From: Rhodopseudomonas palustris
GTDB taxonomy: Bacteria > Pseudomonadota > Alphaproteobacteria > Rhizobiales > Xanthobacteraceae
Direction: 5' to 3'
Assembly (NCBI RefSeq): GCF_034479375.1
Contig: NZ_CP140155.1
Location: 1,116,001-1,180,000, forward strand
Length of the DNA stretch: 64,000 bases
The notes beneath the pieces are model-generated. The model was not told where the DNA came from and ran no database searches. It worked only from the letters and a program-made list of their open reading frames with translations. The first letter of the stretch is position 1; the number at the start of each line of letters is the position of its first letter. Below are positions 18,039 through 26,878 of this stretch, in pieces. Both the position numbers and the translations under genes were made by a program.

Positions 18039-18194
18039 TCATGCGGTCGCGATCAGACCGGTGCCGGCCGGGACGTTCCAACGCGCCTCAAAGGCGCGCG
18101 GCGGCGCCTTGACGAACATCGCAAAGGCGTCGCGCTCGGTGCGGGTGCGCTTGCGGCCGTCCGCATAGGCGAGGGCATCCGCAGCGAACGGCAT
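18039..18194 (-). pseudogene. Autotransporter remnant, linker piece, inverted
   Basis: On the minus strand an open stretch reads ALAYADGRKR, TERDAFAMFVKAPP and then RWNVPAGTG before a stop at 18039. From memory this resembles the segment just before the beta barrel in large Bradyrhizobium-type autotransporters (..ERDAFAMFTKAP..RWSVWAAG..). It has no passenger and no barrel, so it cannot be functional. It is head to head with the C-terminal barrel piece starting near 18190. Confidence 0.5.
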
Positions 18195-18543
18195 CGGCGG
18201 TTTCGCGCTGAACTACGCCACCAAGACCGCCACGGCGACCCGCACCGAACTCGGCCTGCGCGGCGACAAGTCATGGGCGATGGCGGAAGGACTCCTGACG
18301 CTGCGCGGCCGCGCCGCCTGGGCGCATGATTACAATGCCGACCGCAACGTCAGCGCCGTGTTCCAGTCGCTGCCCGGCTCGAGCTTCATCGTCAACGGCG
18401 CCGCCCGCAACGCCGCGCTGACTTCCGCCTCGGCAGAAATGTCCTTCAACGGCGGCTGGTCAGTGGCCGCGACGTTCGATGGCGAATTCTCCGACGTCAG
18501 CCGCAGCTACGCAGGCAAGGGCGTGGTGCGTTACGCCTGGTAG
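18190..18543 (+). pseudogene. Autotransporter beta-barrel C-terminal remnant
   Basis: The open frame reads GIGGFALNYATKTATATRTE, then LRGRAAWAHDYN, and ends in SYAGKGVVRYAW with the terminal aromatic residue expected of an outer-membrane barrel. This is only about the last 118 residues of a protein that should exceed 800. The first ATG in the frame (18280) lies inside the barrel and there is no signal peptide. I read it as debris of a deleted and rearranged gene together with the inverted piece at 18039-18194. Confidence 0.65.
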
Positions 18544-18580
18544 ATCGCCACGTTCCGGGAAGGTCCCGACTTCGAACGAC

Positions 18581-18607
18581 ATCATAGTGAACGGCGTTCA
18601 CTATGAT
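18581..18607. promoter_or_regulatory. Perfect 27-bp palindrome, TetR-type operator-like
   Basis: ATCATAGTGAACG, one central base, then CGTTCACTATGAT: 13-base arms that match completely. Size and the GTGAAC/GTTCAC core resemble operators of TetR-family regulators of efflux pumps. It is too long and A+T-containing to be chance in this DNA. No regulator or pump gene lies next to it: the nearest features are the autotransporter remnant and tRNA-Glu. Confidence 0.5.
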
Positions 18608-18800
18608 CGAGGCTGATTCCTGCGGCGGCAAATCGCCTAGCCGGCGAACAGACTCGTCGACGAAGGCTTCAGGGCCGCAATCTGGAACGTGAAGCCGCTG
18701 CCTGGACCTCGAAACCCGAGGTGTGCCGCCATGTGCGTCGTTCCGTGTCGGACACACCGGCGGGAAATGGCGCTCTTTCACTTATTCGGGGGGGAAGTTT

Positions 18801-18875
18801 TGGCGCTCCCTAGCGGAATCGAACCGCTCTCTCCACCGTGAAAGGGTGGCGTCCTAACCGATAGACGAAGGGAGC
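18801..18875 (-). tRNA. tRNA-Glu (anticodon TTC)
   Basis: 75 bases on the minus strand including an encoded CCA. The acceptor stem GCTCCCT/AGGGAGC is fully paired, the anticodon loop is CTTTCAC giving TTC, and the T loop is GGTTCGATTCC. All arms can be drawn without gaps. Confidence 0.97.
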
Positions 18876-19156
18876 GAAGCCGCGTGGCGCGCGAACCGGA
18901 TTCGGGGTCGCTGGCCGGCGGAAACGCACGGTCGTACGTCGTATTCTCGAGCCATTTCAACGCGATGCGCTGATCGGCGGCGCCTCCGAGCGTGCGGCCA
19001 TAGGGGCCCGAACGTCAGCGGCGGGCGAACGTATAGTGGCGTTTGCCGGGCCGGGCAAGTCCGCCGCGCCAAGAACCGCAAATACCCCGAAATTTCGCTC
19101 AAGTTTGCAACGTTTTTTCAATGCCGCGGGCCTAGACCGGGGGCAACGGAGCGGAC

Positions 19157-19414
19157 ATGGCCAAAGAACGAAACAAGCGCGACTCGCGCAAATCGGTGCG
19201 ACAGAGCGGCTGGATCACGCTGGATGGCGGCTTCGCGGCGCGGCCTTGCGAGGTGGTCGATCTGTCGACCTCGGGCGCCAAGCTCACCCTGGCGGATGCG
19301 ATCTCGCTGGGACCGAAACTCCGGCTGGCGTTCTCGCGCGATTCCCGAACCGGCCGGAATTGCGAAGTGGTGTGGCGGCGCGGCACGACGGTCGGCGTCA
19401 AATTCGTCAGTTGA
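19157..19414 (+). CDS. PilZ domain protein
   Basis: An 85-residue protein that is nothing but a PilZ domain. The N-terminal c-di-GMP-binding arginines are present in RDSRKSVRQ, although the spacing is looser than the canonical RxxxR, and the second motif is VDLSTSGAKL (D/NxSxxG class). The last strand ends VVWRRGTTVGVKF. Single-domain PilZ proteins bind c-di-GMP and act through protein contacts on motility or polysaccharide synthesis; the target is unknown. A hairpin lies 57 bases after the stop. Confidence 0.88.
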   Translation: MAKERNKRDSRKSVRQSGWITLDGGFAARPCEVVDLSTSGAKLTLADAISLGPKLRLAFSRDSRTGRNCEVVWRRGTTVGVKFVS

Positions 19415-19470
19415 GACGACGAGGGCGCGACGTCACCCCGTCGATCGACGCCGCCCTCTTTGGAATGCAA

Positions 19471-19496
19471 ACAGGCCCCGCAATGACGGGGCCTGT
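19471..19496. terminator. Bidirectional terminator-like hairpin
   Basis: A perfect 10-bp stem (ACAGGCCCCG / CGGGGCCTGT) with a 6-base loop lies between the convergent PilZ gene and the 25-residue membrane peptide gene. T runs are weak on both strands (TTT on the minus side). Confidence 0.6.
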
Positions 19497-19516
19497 CGCG
19501 TTATCATCGAGCGTGA

Positions 19517-19594
19517 TCAGCCGAAGAACAGCCAGAGCAGAATGATGATCGGGATCGGAATGCCGATCAGCCAGAGAAGTAGTCCACGCGCCAT
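19517..19594 (-). CDS. 25-residue single-span membrane peptide
   Basis: ATG at 19594 is preceded by GGAGGCTGAC, an excellent ribosome site, and encodes MARGLLLWLIGIPIPIIILL plus five residues ending LFFG before TGA at 19519-19517. Almost the whole peptide is one hydrophobic helix with a Pro-Ile-Pro kink. It is too short for routine gene calling. The near-ideal ribosome site, a hairpin just after the stop and the consistent amphipathic layout support a real gene. Function unknown; small membrane peptides often regulate larger membrane proteins or respond to stress. Confidence 0.7.
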   Translation of the reverse strand: MARGLLLWLIGIPIPIIILLWLFFG

Positions 19595-19741
19595 GTCAGC
19601 CTCCATCAATTGCAGAACCAACGTCATGCAGCGATGCTGGTTCCTGGAGGCCGACTGTTTTCGAGGACGCTCGATCCGGAACAAAACGCGGTGAGGTGAA
19701 CGCCAGTCTTGTTAGTTCGTGGTCCCGCGCTGCGCTGGCGA

Positions 19742-20191
19742 TTACCAGTGACCGGTGTTGGGCATCGACGCCCACGGCTCCTGCGGCGGCAGCGCGTCGC
19801 CCTTCTGCAGCAGTTCGACCGAATGCAGATCGGGCGAGCGCACGAACGCCATCTGGCCGTCGCGCGGCGGGCGGTTGATCGTAATGCCCATCTTCATCAG
19901 GCGGTCGCAGGTCGCGTAGATGTCGTCGACCTCGTAGGCGAGGTGGCCGAAGAAGCGGTCCTCGCCATAGCTCTCCTCGTCCCAATTGTGGGTCAGCTCG
20001 ATGGTCGGGGCCGGGCGTCCCTTCGACTGCCCGACCAACTCCCTGTCCTCCGGCGCGCACAGGAACAGCAGGGTGAATTTGCCCTTGTCGTTGTCGATGC
20101 GGCGGACCTCCTCGAGGCCGAGCGCGCCGCAGAAGAATTGCAGCGCCGTGTCGAGATTGCGGACGCGCAGCATGGTGTGCAGAAAACGCAT
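19742..20191 (-). CDS. gloA: Glyoxalase I (lactoylglutathione lyase)
   Basis: Isomerises the hemithioacetal of methylglyoxal and glutathione to S-lactoylglutathione. The 149-residue protein begins [14 protein letters not shown], the usual glyoxalase I start with the first metal-ligand region, and continues with [10 protein letters not shown] (Glu ligand), [10 protein letters not shown] and [15 protein letters not shown] [12 protein letters not shown], the second half of the metal site. ATG 20191 matches family N termini; the longer frame is rejected. It stands alone, divergent from the sirtuin region. Confidence 0.9.
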   Translation of the reverse strand: MRFLHTMLRVRNLDTALQFFCGALGLEEVRRIDNDKGKFTLLFLCAPEDRELVGQSKGRPAPTIELTHNWDEESYGEDRFFGHLAYEVDDIYATCDRLMKMGITINRPPRDGQMAFVRSPDLHSVELLQKGDALPPQEPWASMPNTGHW

Positions 20192-20669
20192 GTTGATGGT
20201 GTCTCCGTGAGGCGGGTGGCGGCGCGATCTTGCGACGAAACGGCAAGAAACGGCAAGATTGGAAAGCGTGGGCCGACCGCGCGGCATGCCGCGCGCCGTT
20301 TCACGCGTCATCGATGAATTCGGCGCCGCGCACAGAAACACGGGCCCCAGAGCGGTGCTCGAGGGCCCGTGTCGTCGATGATATCGCGTGCAGGGGAATG
20401 CGGCGAACCGGACGACGAAAAAAGAGCCCCGCCTTGGAGGTCACGGGGCTCTTTTCGGGGAGGTCATCCGTAGAGACGCCCCGACTATCGGCTCGGGTCG
20501 GCCCGGTTGCAATTCAAAAAAATGTGGGCTGGAATCGGTGCAACGGGAACCCATTCGTGATCGGCCCGGCCTTGCGAACCGACGACGGCATATCCGTCCC
20601 GCGCCGGCCCGGCTTGCGCCCGATGCGACGAATTGCGATGGGTTTGATGTTTGTTGGATTGTTGCAGCC
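20192..20669. other. Long gap with two strong hairpins, possible small RNA locus
   Basis: 478 bases without a credible protein gene. Hairpin 1 (20338-20372) has a 10-bp stem ACACGGGCCC/GGGCCCGTGT. Hairpin 2 (20420-20455) has a 12-bp stem AAAAGAGCCCCG/CGGGGCTCTTTT; on the minus strand it runs into TTTTTT, a proper intrinsic terminator. No flanking gene ends here (gloA and the sirtuin both start on either side), so the terminators need another transcript. Confidence 0.45.
20420..20455 (-). terminator. Intrinsic terminator without an obvious gene
   Basis: A 12-bp perfect stem with a 12-base loop followed on the minus strand by six T. On the plus strand the tail is TTTTC, so it could work both ways. 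See the surrounding gap entry. Confidence 0.6.
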
Positions 20670-21431
20670 ATGATCGCACCAGACCTGCGCAGCGGGGTTG
20701 AACAGCTCGGCGACATGATCGCCGGCGCCTCGGTGATCGTGCCGTTCACCGGCGCCGGGATCTCCACCGAATCGGGCATTCCGGACTTTCGCTCGCCGGG
20801 CGGGCTGTGGACCCGCAACCGTCCGATCCCGTTCGAGGAGTTCGTCGCGCGGCAGGACGCGCGCGACGAGGCCTGGCGGCGGCGCTTCGCGATGGACGAC
20901 ACCTTCGCGGCGGCGCAGCCGGGGCGCGGCCATCGCGCGCTCGCGGCGCTGTACAAGGCCGGCAAGGTCCCGGCAATCATCACCCAGAACATCGACAATC
21001 TGCATCAGGCGTCCGGCTTCGCCGCCGGCGACGTCGTCGAGTTGCACGGCAACACCACCTATGCGCGCTGCATCGGCTGCGGCAAACGCCACGAGCTCGA
21101 TTGGGTGCGGCAGTGGTTTCGACGCGCCGGCCATGCGCCGCATTGCACGGCCTGCGACGAGCCGGTGAAGACCGCCACGATCTCGTTCGGCCAGGCGATG
21201 CCCGTCGACGAGATGCGCTATGCCAGCCAGCTCGCGCAGAATTGCGATCTGTTTCTGGCGATCGGATCGTCGCTGGTGGTGTGGCCCGCTGCCGGGATTC
21301 CGATGCTCGCGAAGGAGTCCGGCGCCAAGCTCGTGATCATCAACAACGAGCCGACAGAGCAGGACGAAATCGCCGATCTGGTGATCCGACACGACATCGG
21401 CGAAACGCTCGGGCCATTCGTCGGCAACTGA
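20670..21431 (+). CDS. Sir2-family NAD-dependent protein deacylase
   Basis: Removes acyl groups from lysines with NAD as co-substrate. The 253-residue protein has the NAD motifs FTGAGIS and GIPDFRSP, TQNIDNLH, the catalytic His126 in VELHGN, and a four-cysteine zinc site (Cys134, Cys137, Cys159, Cys162). The Ala57/Tyr/Arg signature of SIRT5-type desuccinylases is not obvious, so deacetylation is the safer call. ATG 20670 is the first start matching family N termini. It may act on metabolic enzymes such as acyl-CoA synthetases, as in R. palustris; that is inference. Confidence 0.92.
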   Translation: MIAPDLRSGVEQLGDMIAGASVIVPFTGAGISTESGIPDFRSPGGLWTRNRPIPFEEFVARQDARDEAWRRRFAMDDTFAAAQPGRGHRALAALYKAGKVPAIITQNIDNLHQASGFAAGDVVELHGNTTYARCIGCGKRHELDWVRQWFRRAGHAPHCTACDEPVKTATISFGQAMPVDEMRYASQLAQNCDLFLAIGSSLVVWPAAGIPMLAKESGAKLVIINNEPTEQDEIADLVIRHDIGETLGPFVGN

Positions 21432-21637
21432 ATCCCCGTATGATTCGCAGGTATTCAAGCCTGTTCATAGCTGTCGCATCACGCGTTTTTTGTCTTTGCG
21501 ACAGGCATCGCAGTGTTATCTTTGGATTAACAGATTCGCGGCGGCGCAATCCTGATTAGTCATGGAACTGGGGCACGCGGATTGCTGGCGTCGCGGAAGC
21601 GGCACGGTTGTACTTTTGACGCGCGGGGTCCGGGGTC

Positions 21638-22300
21638 ATGGGGTCGGACGGTTTTGAGTCCAAAAAGCCAGGCGTGGCGGCAGGCGGTGCCGGACGGCCT
21701 GGGGCTGTGGAATTCGCGCATCGCGACGAATTCACGCCGCGCGATGGTATCGGCAGTGCCTTCGCGGGCATCGGCGAATCCGCGAACCTGGTCGAGATCG
21801 GTGGCGTCATCAAATGGTTCGACGCTTCGAAGGGCTACGGCTTCATCGTCCCCGACAACGGCGCTGCGGATGTGTTGCTGCATGTGACCGTGCTGCGCCG
21901 GGACGGCTACCAGACCGCCTATGAGGGCGCGCGCATCGTCGTGGAATGCGTCCAGCGCGCCAAGGGCTATCAGGCGTTCCGCGTCGTCTCGATGGACGAG
22001 TCGACCGCGATCCATCCCGCCCAGATGCTGCCGCCGCGCACCCATGTCAGCGTCACCCCGACCAGCGGGCTCGAGCGCGCCCAGGTGAAGTGGTTCAACC
22101 GCCTGCGCGGCTTCGGCTTCCTGACCTGCGGCGAAGGCACGCCGGACATCTTCGTGCATATGGAAACGCTGCGGCGCTACGGCATGACCGAGTTGCGTCC
22201 CGGCCAGTACGTGCTGGTGCGGTTCGGGCCGGGCTCCAAGGGGATGATGGCCGCCGAGATCCAGCCGGAAAACGGCGCCCCGGGATTGTCCTCGCACTGA
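21638..22300 (+). CDS. Double cold-shock-domain protein
   Basis: A 220-residue protein with two cold-shock domains. The first (about residues 55-120) contains GVIKWFDASKGYGFIVPD with DVLLHVTVL; the second (about 148-215) contains VKWFNRLRGFGFLTCGEG with DIFVHMETL. Both carry the RNP1 (KGYGFI, RGFGFL) and RNP2-like (VLLHV, IFVHM) motifs for single-stranded nucleic acid binding. The first 50 residues are a Gly/Ala-rich, likely flexible tail. This twin form is typical of alphaproteobacteria, unlike the 70-residue CspA. Confidence 0.92.
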   Translation: MGSDGFESKKPGVAAGGAGRPGAVEFAHRDEFTPRDGIGSAFAGIGESANLVEIGGVIKWFDASKGYGFIVPDNGAADVLLHVTVLRRDGYQTAYEGARIVVECVQRAKGYQAFRVVSMDESTAIHPAQMLPPRTHVSVTPTSGLERAQVKWFNRLRGFGFLTCGEGTPDIFVHMETLRRYGMTELRPGQYVLVRFGPGSKGMMAAEIQPENGAPGLSSH

Positions 22301-22491
22301 CCGGCGTGGCGCTCGCGCCATCCCGGATCTGTCCCGTCACATCGGTCGATCTCGACCCGTCGCAGATCGCCGAGTTGTGAACCGTTGCCGGCCGCCAGCG
22401 GGCGATCGGCGGCGTGTGGTCTGGCGTTTGCCATGATCGTCGCGCTAGGGTCGCGCCGATTTCGAAACGCAGGGACGGACAGGTCGCATCG

Positions 22492-22971
22492 ATGACGAGC
22501 TCTTGTAGGGGATATGCCGGCCGGGTGCTGAGCGCGCTGGTCGCCGTGCTGCTGCTGTGCGCGTTCGCCGCGCAGAACGCGCAGGCGGCCAAGATGGAGA
22601 CGCTGGAGATCGTCACCCGAACCGGCGTGCACGTCTTCAGCGTCGAGGTCGCGACCACCGAGCAGGAGCGCGAAACCGGCCTGATGTATCGCAAGCAGAT
22701 GCCCGAAGGGCAGGGCATGCTGTTCGACTTCCGGCCGGAGCAGCCTGTGTCGATGTGGATGAAGAACACCTACATCCCGCTCGACATGATCTTCATCCGC
22801 GCCGACGGCAGCATCCTGCGGATCGCCGAGAACACCGAACCGATGTCGACGGCGATCATTTCGTCCGGCGGGCCGGTGGCCGGCGTGCTCGAAGTCATCG
22901 GCGGCACCGCGAAGAAGCTCGGCATCGTCGCCGGCGACCGGGTCGGCCATCCGCTGTTCAAGGGCCGCTGA
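22492..22971 (+). CDS. DUF192 secreted protein
   Basis: 159 residues with an N-terminal signal peptide (VLSALVAVLLLCAFAAQ, cleavage near AQAAK) followed by a full DUF192 domain: TTEQERETGLMYRKQM, then MWMKNTYIPLDMIFI and the terminal GDRVGHPLF. The family forms a compact beta barrel of unknown function and is usually exported. ATG 22492 is preferred; longer frames add an Arg-rich stretch. It follows the cold-shock gene and precedes tRNA-Pro. Confidence 0.85.
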   Translation: MTSSCRGYAGRVLSALVAVLLLCAFAAQNAQAAKMETLEIVTRTGVHVFSVEVATTEQERETGLMYRKQMPEGQGMLFDFRPEQPVSMWMKNTYIPLDMIFIRADGSILRIAENTEPMSTAIISSGGPVAGVLEVIGGTAKKLGIVAGDRVGHPLFKGR

Positions 22972-23028
22972 GCCGGCGGCTTGCTGGAGCCGGCGGAAGC
23001 GTGTATCGACGGCGAACCGACACGGCAT

Positions 23029-23105
23029 CGGGGTATAGCGCAGCCTGGTAGCGCGGCAGTTTTGGGTACTGCAGGTCACAGGTTCGAATCCTGTTGCCCC
23101 GACCA
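23029..23105 (+). tRNA. tRNA-Pro (anticodon TGG)
   Basis: 77 bases including encoded CCA. Acceptor stem CGGGGTA/TGCCCCG pairs with one G-T, the anticodon stem-loop GCAGT-TTTGGGT-ACTGC gives anticodon TGG, and the T arm reads CAGGTTCGAATCCTG. Confidence 0.97.
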
Positions 23106-23154
23106 TCTTCGCAGCGGAACGTCGCCGCCGCGCTCCGGCTCTCAGCCTTTCAAA

Positions 23155-24444
23155 TCACGTCTTCGCCGATCCGGCCGACGGGACCGATTGCGGAGCAGCC
23201 GTCGCTGGAGCCGGCGCGGCCGCGCGTGAAGCGTCCGGCCCGAGCCCGGCCGCCGCCACGGTCGCGGCCGAGGCCGCCATGCCGGCGGGCTGGGGAGCGG
23301 GTGCCGCCGCGGCGATCGCCGGCTTCAGCGGCTTGTCCTGCTTCTTCGACCAGGTGATGTAGTAGGCCACCAGCGTCATCAGCGCGATGCCGGTGACGCT
23401 GACGATGATCTGCGCCAGCAGCGAGCCCGAGCTCATCATCAGTTCGAAATGGCCGACGAAGGACAGGAACACGCCGACGCAGAACACCGCGAGCGACTGC
23501 TGGCCGCATTTGATCAGCGGGTCGAAGATCGGCGATTCCAGACCCTTCCAGTCCTTCGGCACGAAGCGGACCACCAGCACGACGAGCACCGCGAAATGCA
23601 GGAAGCGGTAGGGCGCCAGATTGGTCTTGTCGTTCGGGTTGAAGGTCTCGAACAGCCAGGTCGGGAACATCTCGCCGAGGGTCGGAAACCGGCCGGCCAT
23701 CGTCATCACCAGCGCGAACACCATGTAGGCGATACAGAACCACAGCATATAGCTGGAATTGATGATCGACCGCGACCGCGTGGTGCCGCCGAGCGCGCAC
23801 CAGGCGCCGAACACGAACAGCAGTTGCCAGCAGAACGGATTGAAGTACCAGGTGCCGCCCGGATAGCCGGGCAGATTCCAGTCGAAATGGCGCGCGGCGA
23901 AATACAGCGCGAACGAGGCGATCATCACCGCGTCGGGCTTGCGCAGCATCAGCCACAGCACCGGCGGAAACAGCCCCATCAGCACGATGTAGAGCGGCAG
24001 CACGTCGAGATTGACTGGCTTGAACTTCAAGAGCAGGCCCTGGCGCAGCGTCTCGATCGGATTGTCGACCAGGCCCGCGACGTTGAATTCGTTGATGATG
24101 TCGGGATCGCTGAAGCGCACCGCGACGTAGCCGATCGCGACGATGTAGATCACGAACAGCACGATGTGCGCGACGTAGAGCTGCCAGACCCGCTTGGTCA
24201 GCCGGGTGCCGCCGACGATGAAGCCGCGCTCCAGCATCATCTTGGCGTAGACGAAGGAGGCGGTGTAGCCGGAAATGAACACGAACAGGTCGGCGGCGTC
24301 ACTGAAGCCGTAGTTCCGGGTGGTGATCCAGTTCACCACATTGTCCGGAATGTGATCCAGGTAGATCGCCCAGTTGGCCACGCCGCGGAACAGGTCCAGC
24401 CGCAGATCGCGGCCTTTGCCGGGGAGAATTGCCTGAATTTCCAT
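23155..24444 (-). CDS. opgC: OpgC-domain membrane protein (osmoregulated periplasmic glucan modification)
   Basis: A 429-residue polytopic membrane protein of the OpgC/acyltransferase_3 superfamily. It starts with the family signature LRLDLFRGVANWAIYLDHIP (positions 14-33), then FSDAADLFVFISGY. About ten hydrophobic helices follow, ending near residue 380, and the last 50 residues are a low-complexity Ala/Pro tail. In related bacteria OpgC succinylates periplasmic glucans; the donor and acceptor here are inferred. It is isolated on the minus strand, with tRNA-Pro behind it. Confidence 0.88.
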   Translation of the reverse strand: MEIQAILPGKGRDLRLDLFRGVANWAIYLDHIPDNVVNWITTRNYGFSDAADLFVFISGYTASFVYAKMMLERGFIVGGTRLTKRVWQLYVAHIVLFVIYIVAIGYVAVRFSDPDIINEFNVAGLVDNPIETLRQGLLLKFKPVNLDVLPLYIVLMGLFPPVLWLMLRKPDAVMIASFALYFAARHFDWNLPGYPGGTWYFNPFCWQLLFVFGAWCALGGTTRSRSIINSSYMLWFCIAYMVFALVMTMAGRFPTLGEMFPTWLFETFNPNDKTNLAPYRFLHFAVLVVLVVRFVPKDWKGLESPIFDPLIKCGQQSLAVFCVGVFLSFVGHFELMMSSGSLLAQIIVSVTGIALMTLVAYYITWSKKQDKPLKPAIAAAAPAPQPAGMAASAATVAAAGLGPDASRAAAPAPATAAPQSVPSAGSAKT

Positions 24445-24708
24445 GGAGCCGTTCGTCCCGTGTCTTTTTATGAAACCGTTGTGCTCGGTCCCGGTCGATT
24501 GTCATGACGCCGGGGACCGAATATACCCATTTCCGACACCAGCCGCCTCGTGATGGAATCACAAGTGGCCCGTACCGATCACGAACTCCTGCGTTTCGCG
24601 CCCCTCACAATTGACGCAAATGTTCGACTTCGAAAGACACACCAAGGTACACTATGAGCGCCGCTTTCACCAAACCGCAGCAATGCACCTGACAGGCCCG
24701 AACCTTCG

Positions 24709-25014
24709 ATGACCGCACGGATCTTCAAGCCCGCCAAGAACGCGATGCAGTCCGGGACCGCCAAGACCCGGGACTGGCAACTCGACTACGAGCCCGAACA
24801 ACCGCGGATGATCGAGCCGCTGATGGGCTGGACCTCGTCCGGCGACATGCAGCAGCAGATCAGCCTGCGCTTCGACACCCGGGAGGAGGCGATCGCCTAT
24901 TGCGAGCGCGAGGGCATCCCGTATCAGGTGCTGGAGCCGAAGCTCCCGGTGCGCCGGCGGGCGGCCTATGCGGACAATTTTGCCTTCCGCCGCGGCGAGC
25001 CCTGGACGCACTGA
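24709..25014 (+). CDS. NADH dehydrogenase accessory subunit, NDUFS4-like (ETC complex I conserved region)
   Basis: A 101-residue protein matching the alphaproteobacterial homologue of mitochondrial NDUFS4. The typical features are the start MTARIFKPAKNAMQSG, the WQLDYEP block, MGWTSSGDMQQQ and FDTREEAIAYCEREG. It is a supernumerary subunit on the matrix arm of complex I. As in relatives it is encoded away from the nuo operon. The 264-base gap upstream should hold its promoter. Confidence 0.92.
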   Translation: MTARIFKPAKNAMQSGTAKTRDWQLDYEPEQPRMIEPLMGWTSSGDMQQQISLRFDTREEAIAYCEREGIPYQVLEPKLPVRRRAAYADNFAFRRGEPWTH

Positions 25015-25273
25015 CCGGATTCGCCGAGCGGCGGTATTGGGCCGGACCACCGATCGCACGCCTCGACCGGGTGCGGACGATTTCCATCGCCGGTTGCCAA
25101 TGACATTGGCCGGAGGCTGCTCGCGGCCTCTCCACGCAAGCCGCGGGTGCTCCGGACCGTTATCCGCAGCGGAGGTCGGGCGCCGCAGGTTGGGGTTGCG
25201 TCCTGCGCCCGCGCGATGACACCATGAGCCGAACGCTTCATCCCCGAGGCGAGCCATAAAAGCCGGAAACGCC

Positions 25274-26878
25274 ATGCCGCTGCACTCCCAGATCGATCCC
25301 GGCTCGGCCGATTTCGCGCGCAATGCCGAGGCGATGCGCGCGCTGGTCGCAGAGCTGAAGGGCAAGCTCGAGGACGTCGCCGGCGGTGGCGGCGGGGCAT
25401 CGCGCGCCAAACACACCGCGCGCGGAAAGCTGTTGCCGCGCGACCGCGTCGACCTGCTGCTCGACCCCGGCACGGCGTTTCTCGAATTGTCGCCGCTGGC
25501 GGCCAACGGGCTGTATGGCGGCGACGTGCATTCGGCCTCGATCGTCACCGGCGTCGGGCGTGTGGCCGGGCGCGAGTGCATGATCGTCGCCAACGACGCC
25601 ACGGTGAAGGGCGGCACCTACTACCCGATGACGGTGAAGAAGCATCTGCGCGCGCAGGACATCGCGCGGCAGAACCGTCTGCCTTGCATCTACATGGTGG
25701 ATTCCGGCGGCGCCTTCCTGCCGCAGCAGGACGAGGTGTTTCCCGACGAGCGGCACTTCGGCCGGATCTTCTTCAACCAGGCCAACATGTCGGCGCAGGG
25801 CATCCCGCAGATCGCGGTGGTGATGGGCTCGTGCACCGCCGGCGGCGCCTATGTGCCGGCGATGTCGGACGAGAGCATCATCGTCCGCAACCAGGGCACC
25901 ATCTTCCTCGGTGGCCCGCCGCTGGTGAAGGCCGCGACCGGCGAGGTGGTCAGCGCCGAGGAACTCGGCGGCGCCGACGTGCATTCGCGGCAGTCCGGCG
26001 TCACCGACCACTACGCCCAGAACGACGCCCACGCGATCGGCATCGCGCGGAGAATCGTCGGCACCTTGAAGCCGCCGCAGCGGGCGGTGCTGAACATGCG
26101 CGCGCCGCGCGAGCCGCTGTATCCGGCCGAACAACTCTATGGAATTGTCCCGGCCGAACAGCGCAAGCCGTTCGACGTCCGCGACATCATCGCGCGGATC
26201 GTCGACGGCTCCGAATTCGACGAGTTCAAGAAGCTGTACGGCACCACGCTGGTGTGCGGCTTCGCGCATATCTGGGGCTTTCCGGTCGGCATCATCGCCA
26301 ACAACGGCATCCTGTTCAGCGAAAGTTCGCTGAAGGGTGCGCATTTCATCGAGCTGTGCTGCCAGCGCGGCATTCCGCTGGTGTTCCTGCAGAACATCAC
26401 CGGCTTCATGGTCGGCAAGAAATATGAAGCGGGCGGCATCGCCCGCGACGGCGCCAAGCTGGTGACCGCGGTCGCCACCGCCAACGTGCCGAAATTCACC
26501 GTGGTGATCGGCGGCTCCTACGGCGCCGGCAATTACGGCATGTGCGGAAGGGCGTATTCGCCGCGGTTTCTGTGGATGTGGCCGAACGCGCGGATCTCCG
26601 TGATGGGCGGCGAGCAGGCGGCGATGGTGCTGAGCACGCTGCGCCGCGACAATATCGAGGCCAAGGGCGGCGCCTGGAGCGCGGAGGAGGAAGACGAGTT
26701 TCGCGCCCCGATCCGCGCGCAATACGAGGCGCAGGGTAATCCGTACTACGCCACGGCGCGGCTGTGGGACGACGGCGTGATCGATCCCGCCGACACGCGG
26801 CTGGTGCTCGGACTCGGGCTATCGGCGTCGGCGAATGCGCCGATCGAGCCGACGACATTCGGCCTGTTCAGGATGTAA
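25274..26878 (+). CDS. mccB: Methylcrotonyl-CoA carboxylase beta (carboxyltransferase) subunit
   Basis: Transfers carboxyl from biotin to 3-methylcrotonyl-CoA in leucine degradation. The 534-residue protein has both crotonase-fold halves: [18 protein letters not shown] and [17 protein letters not shown] are characteristic of MCC beta, and [18 protein letters not shown] lies in the C-terminal half. Length equals the usual MCC beta. It overlaps mccA (TAATG), and HMG-CoA lyase follows, which fits the leucine pathway rather than propionyl- or geranyl-CoA carboxylase. Confidence 0.94.
   Translation: MPLHSQIDPGSADFARNAEAMRALVAELKGKLEDVAGGGGGASRAKHTARGKLLPRDRVDLLLDPGTAFLELSPLAANGLYGGDVHSASIVTGVGRVAGRECMIVANDATVKGGTYYPMTVKKHLRAQDIARQNRLPCIYMVDSGGAFLPQQDEVFPDERHFGRIFFNQANMSAQGIPQIAVVMGSCTAGGAYVPAMSDESIIVRNQGTIFLGGPPLVKAATGEVVSAEELGGADVHSRQSGVTDHYAQNDAHAIGIARRIVGTLKPPQRAVLNMRAPREPLYPAEQLYGIVPAEQRKPFDVRDIIARIVDGSEFDEFKKLYGTTLVCGFAHIWGFPVGIIANNGILFSESSLKGAHFIELCCQRGIPLVFLQNITGFMVGKKYEAGGIARDGAKLVTAVATANVPKFTVVIGGSYGAGNYGMCGRAYSPRFLWMWPNARISVMGGEQAAMVLSTLRRDNIEAKGGAWSAEEEDEFRAPIRAQYEAQGNPYYATARLWDDGVIDPADTRLVLGLGLSASANAPIEPTTFGLFRM

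Noticed and set aside
21471-21510. Hairpin CTGTCGCA..TGCGACAG after the sirtuin gene as terminator
   Set aside because: The 8-bp arms enclose a long loop that contains the T run, so it does not have terminator form.
25238-26722. 494-codon minus-strand frame opposite mccB
   Set aside because: Shadow of mccB, which carries all carboxyltransferase motifs.
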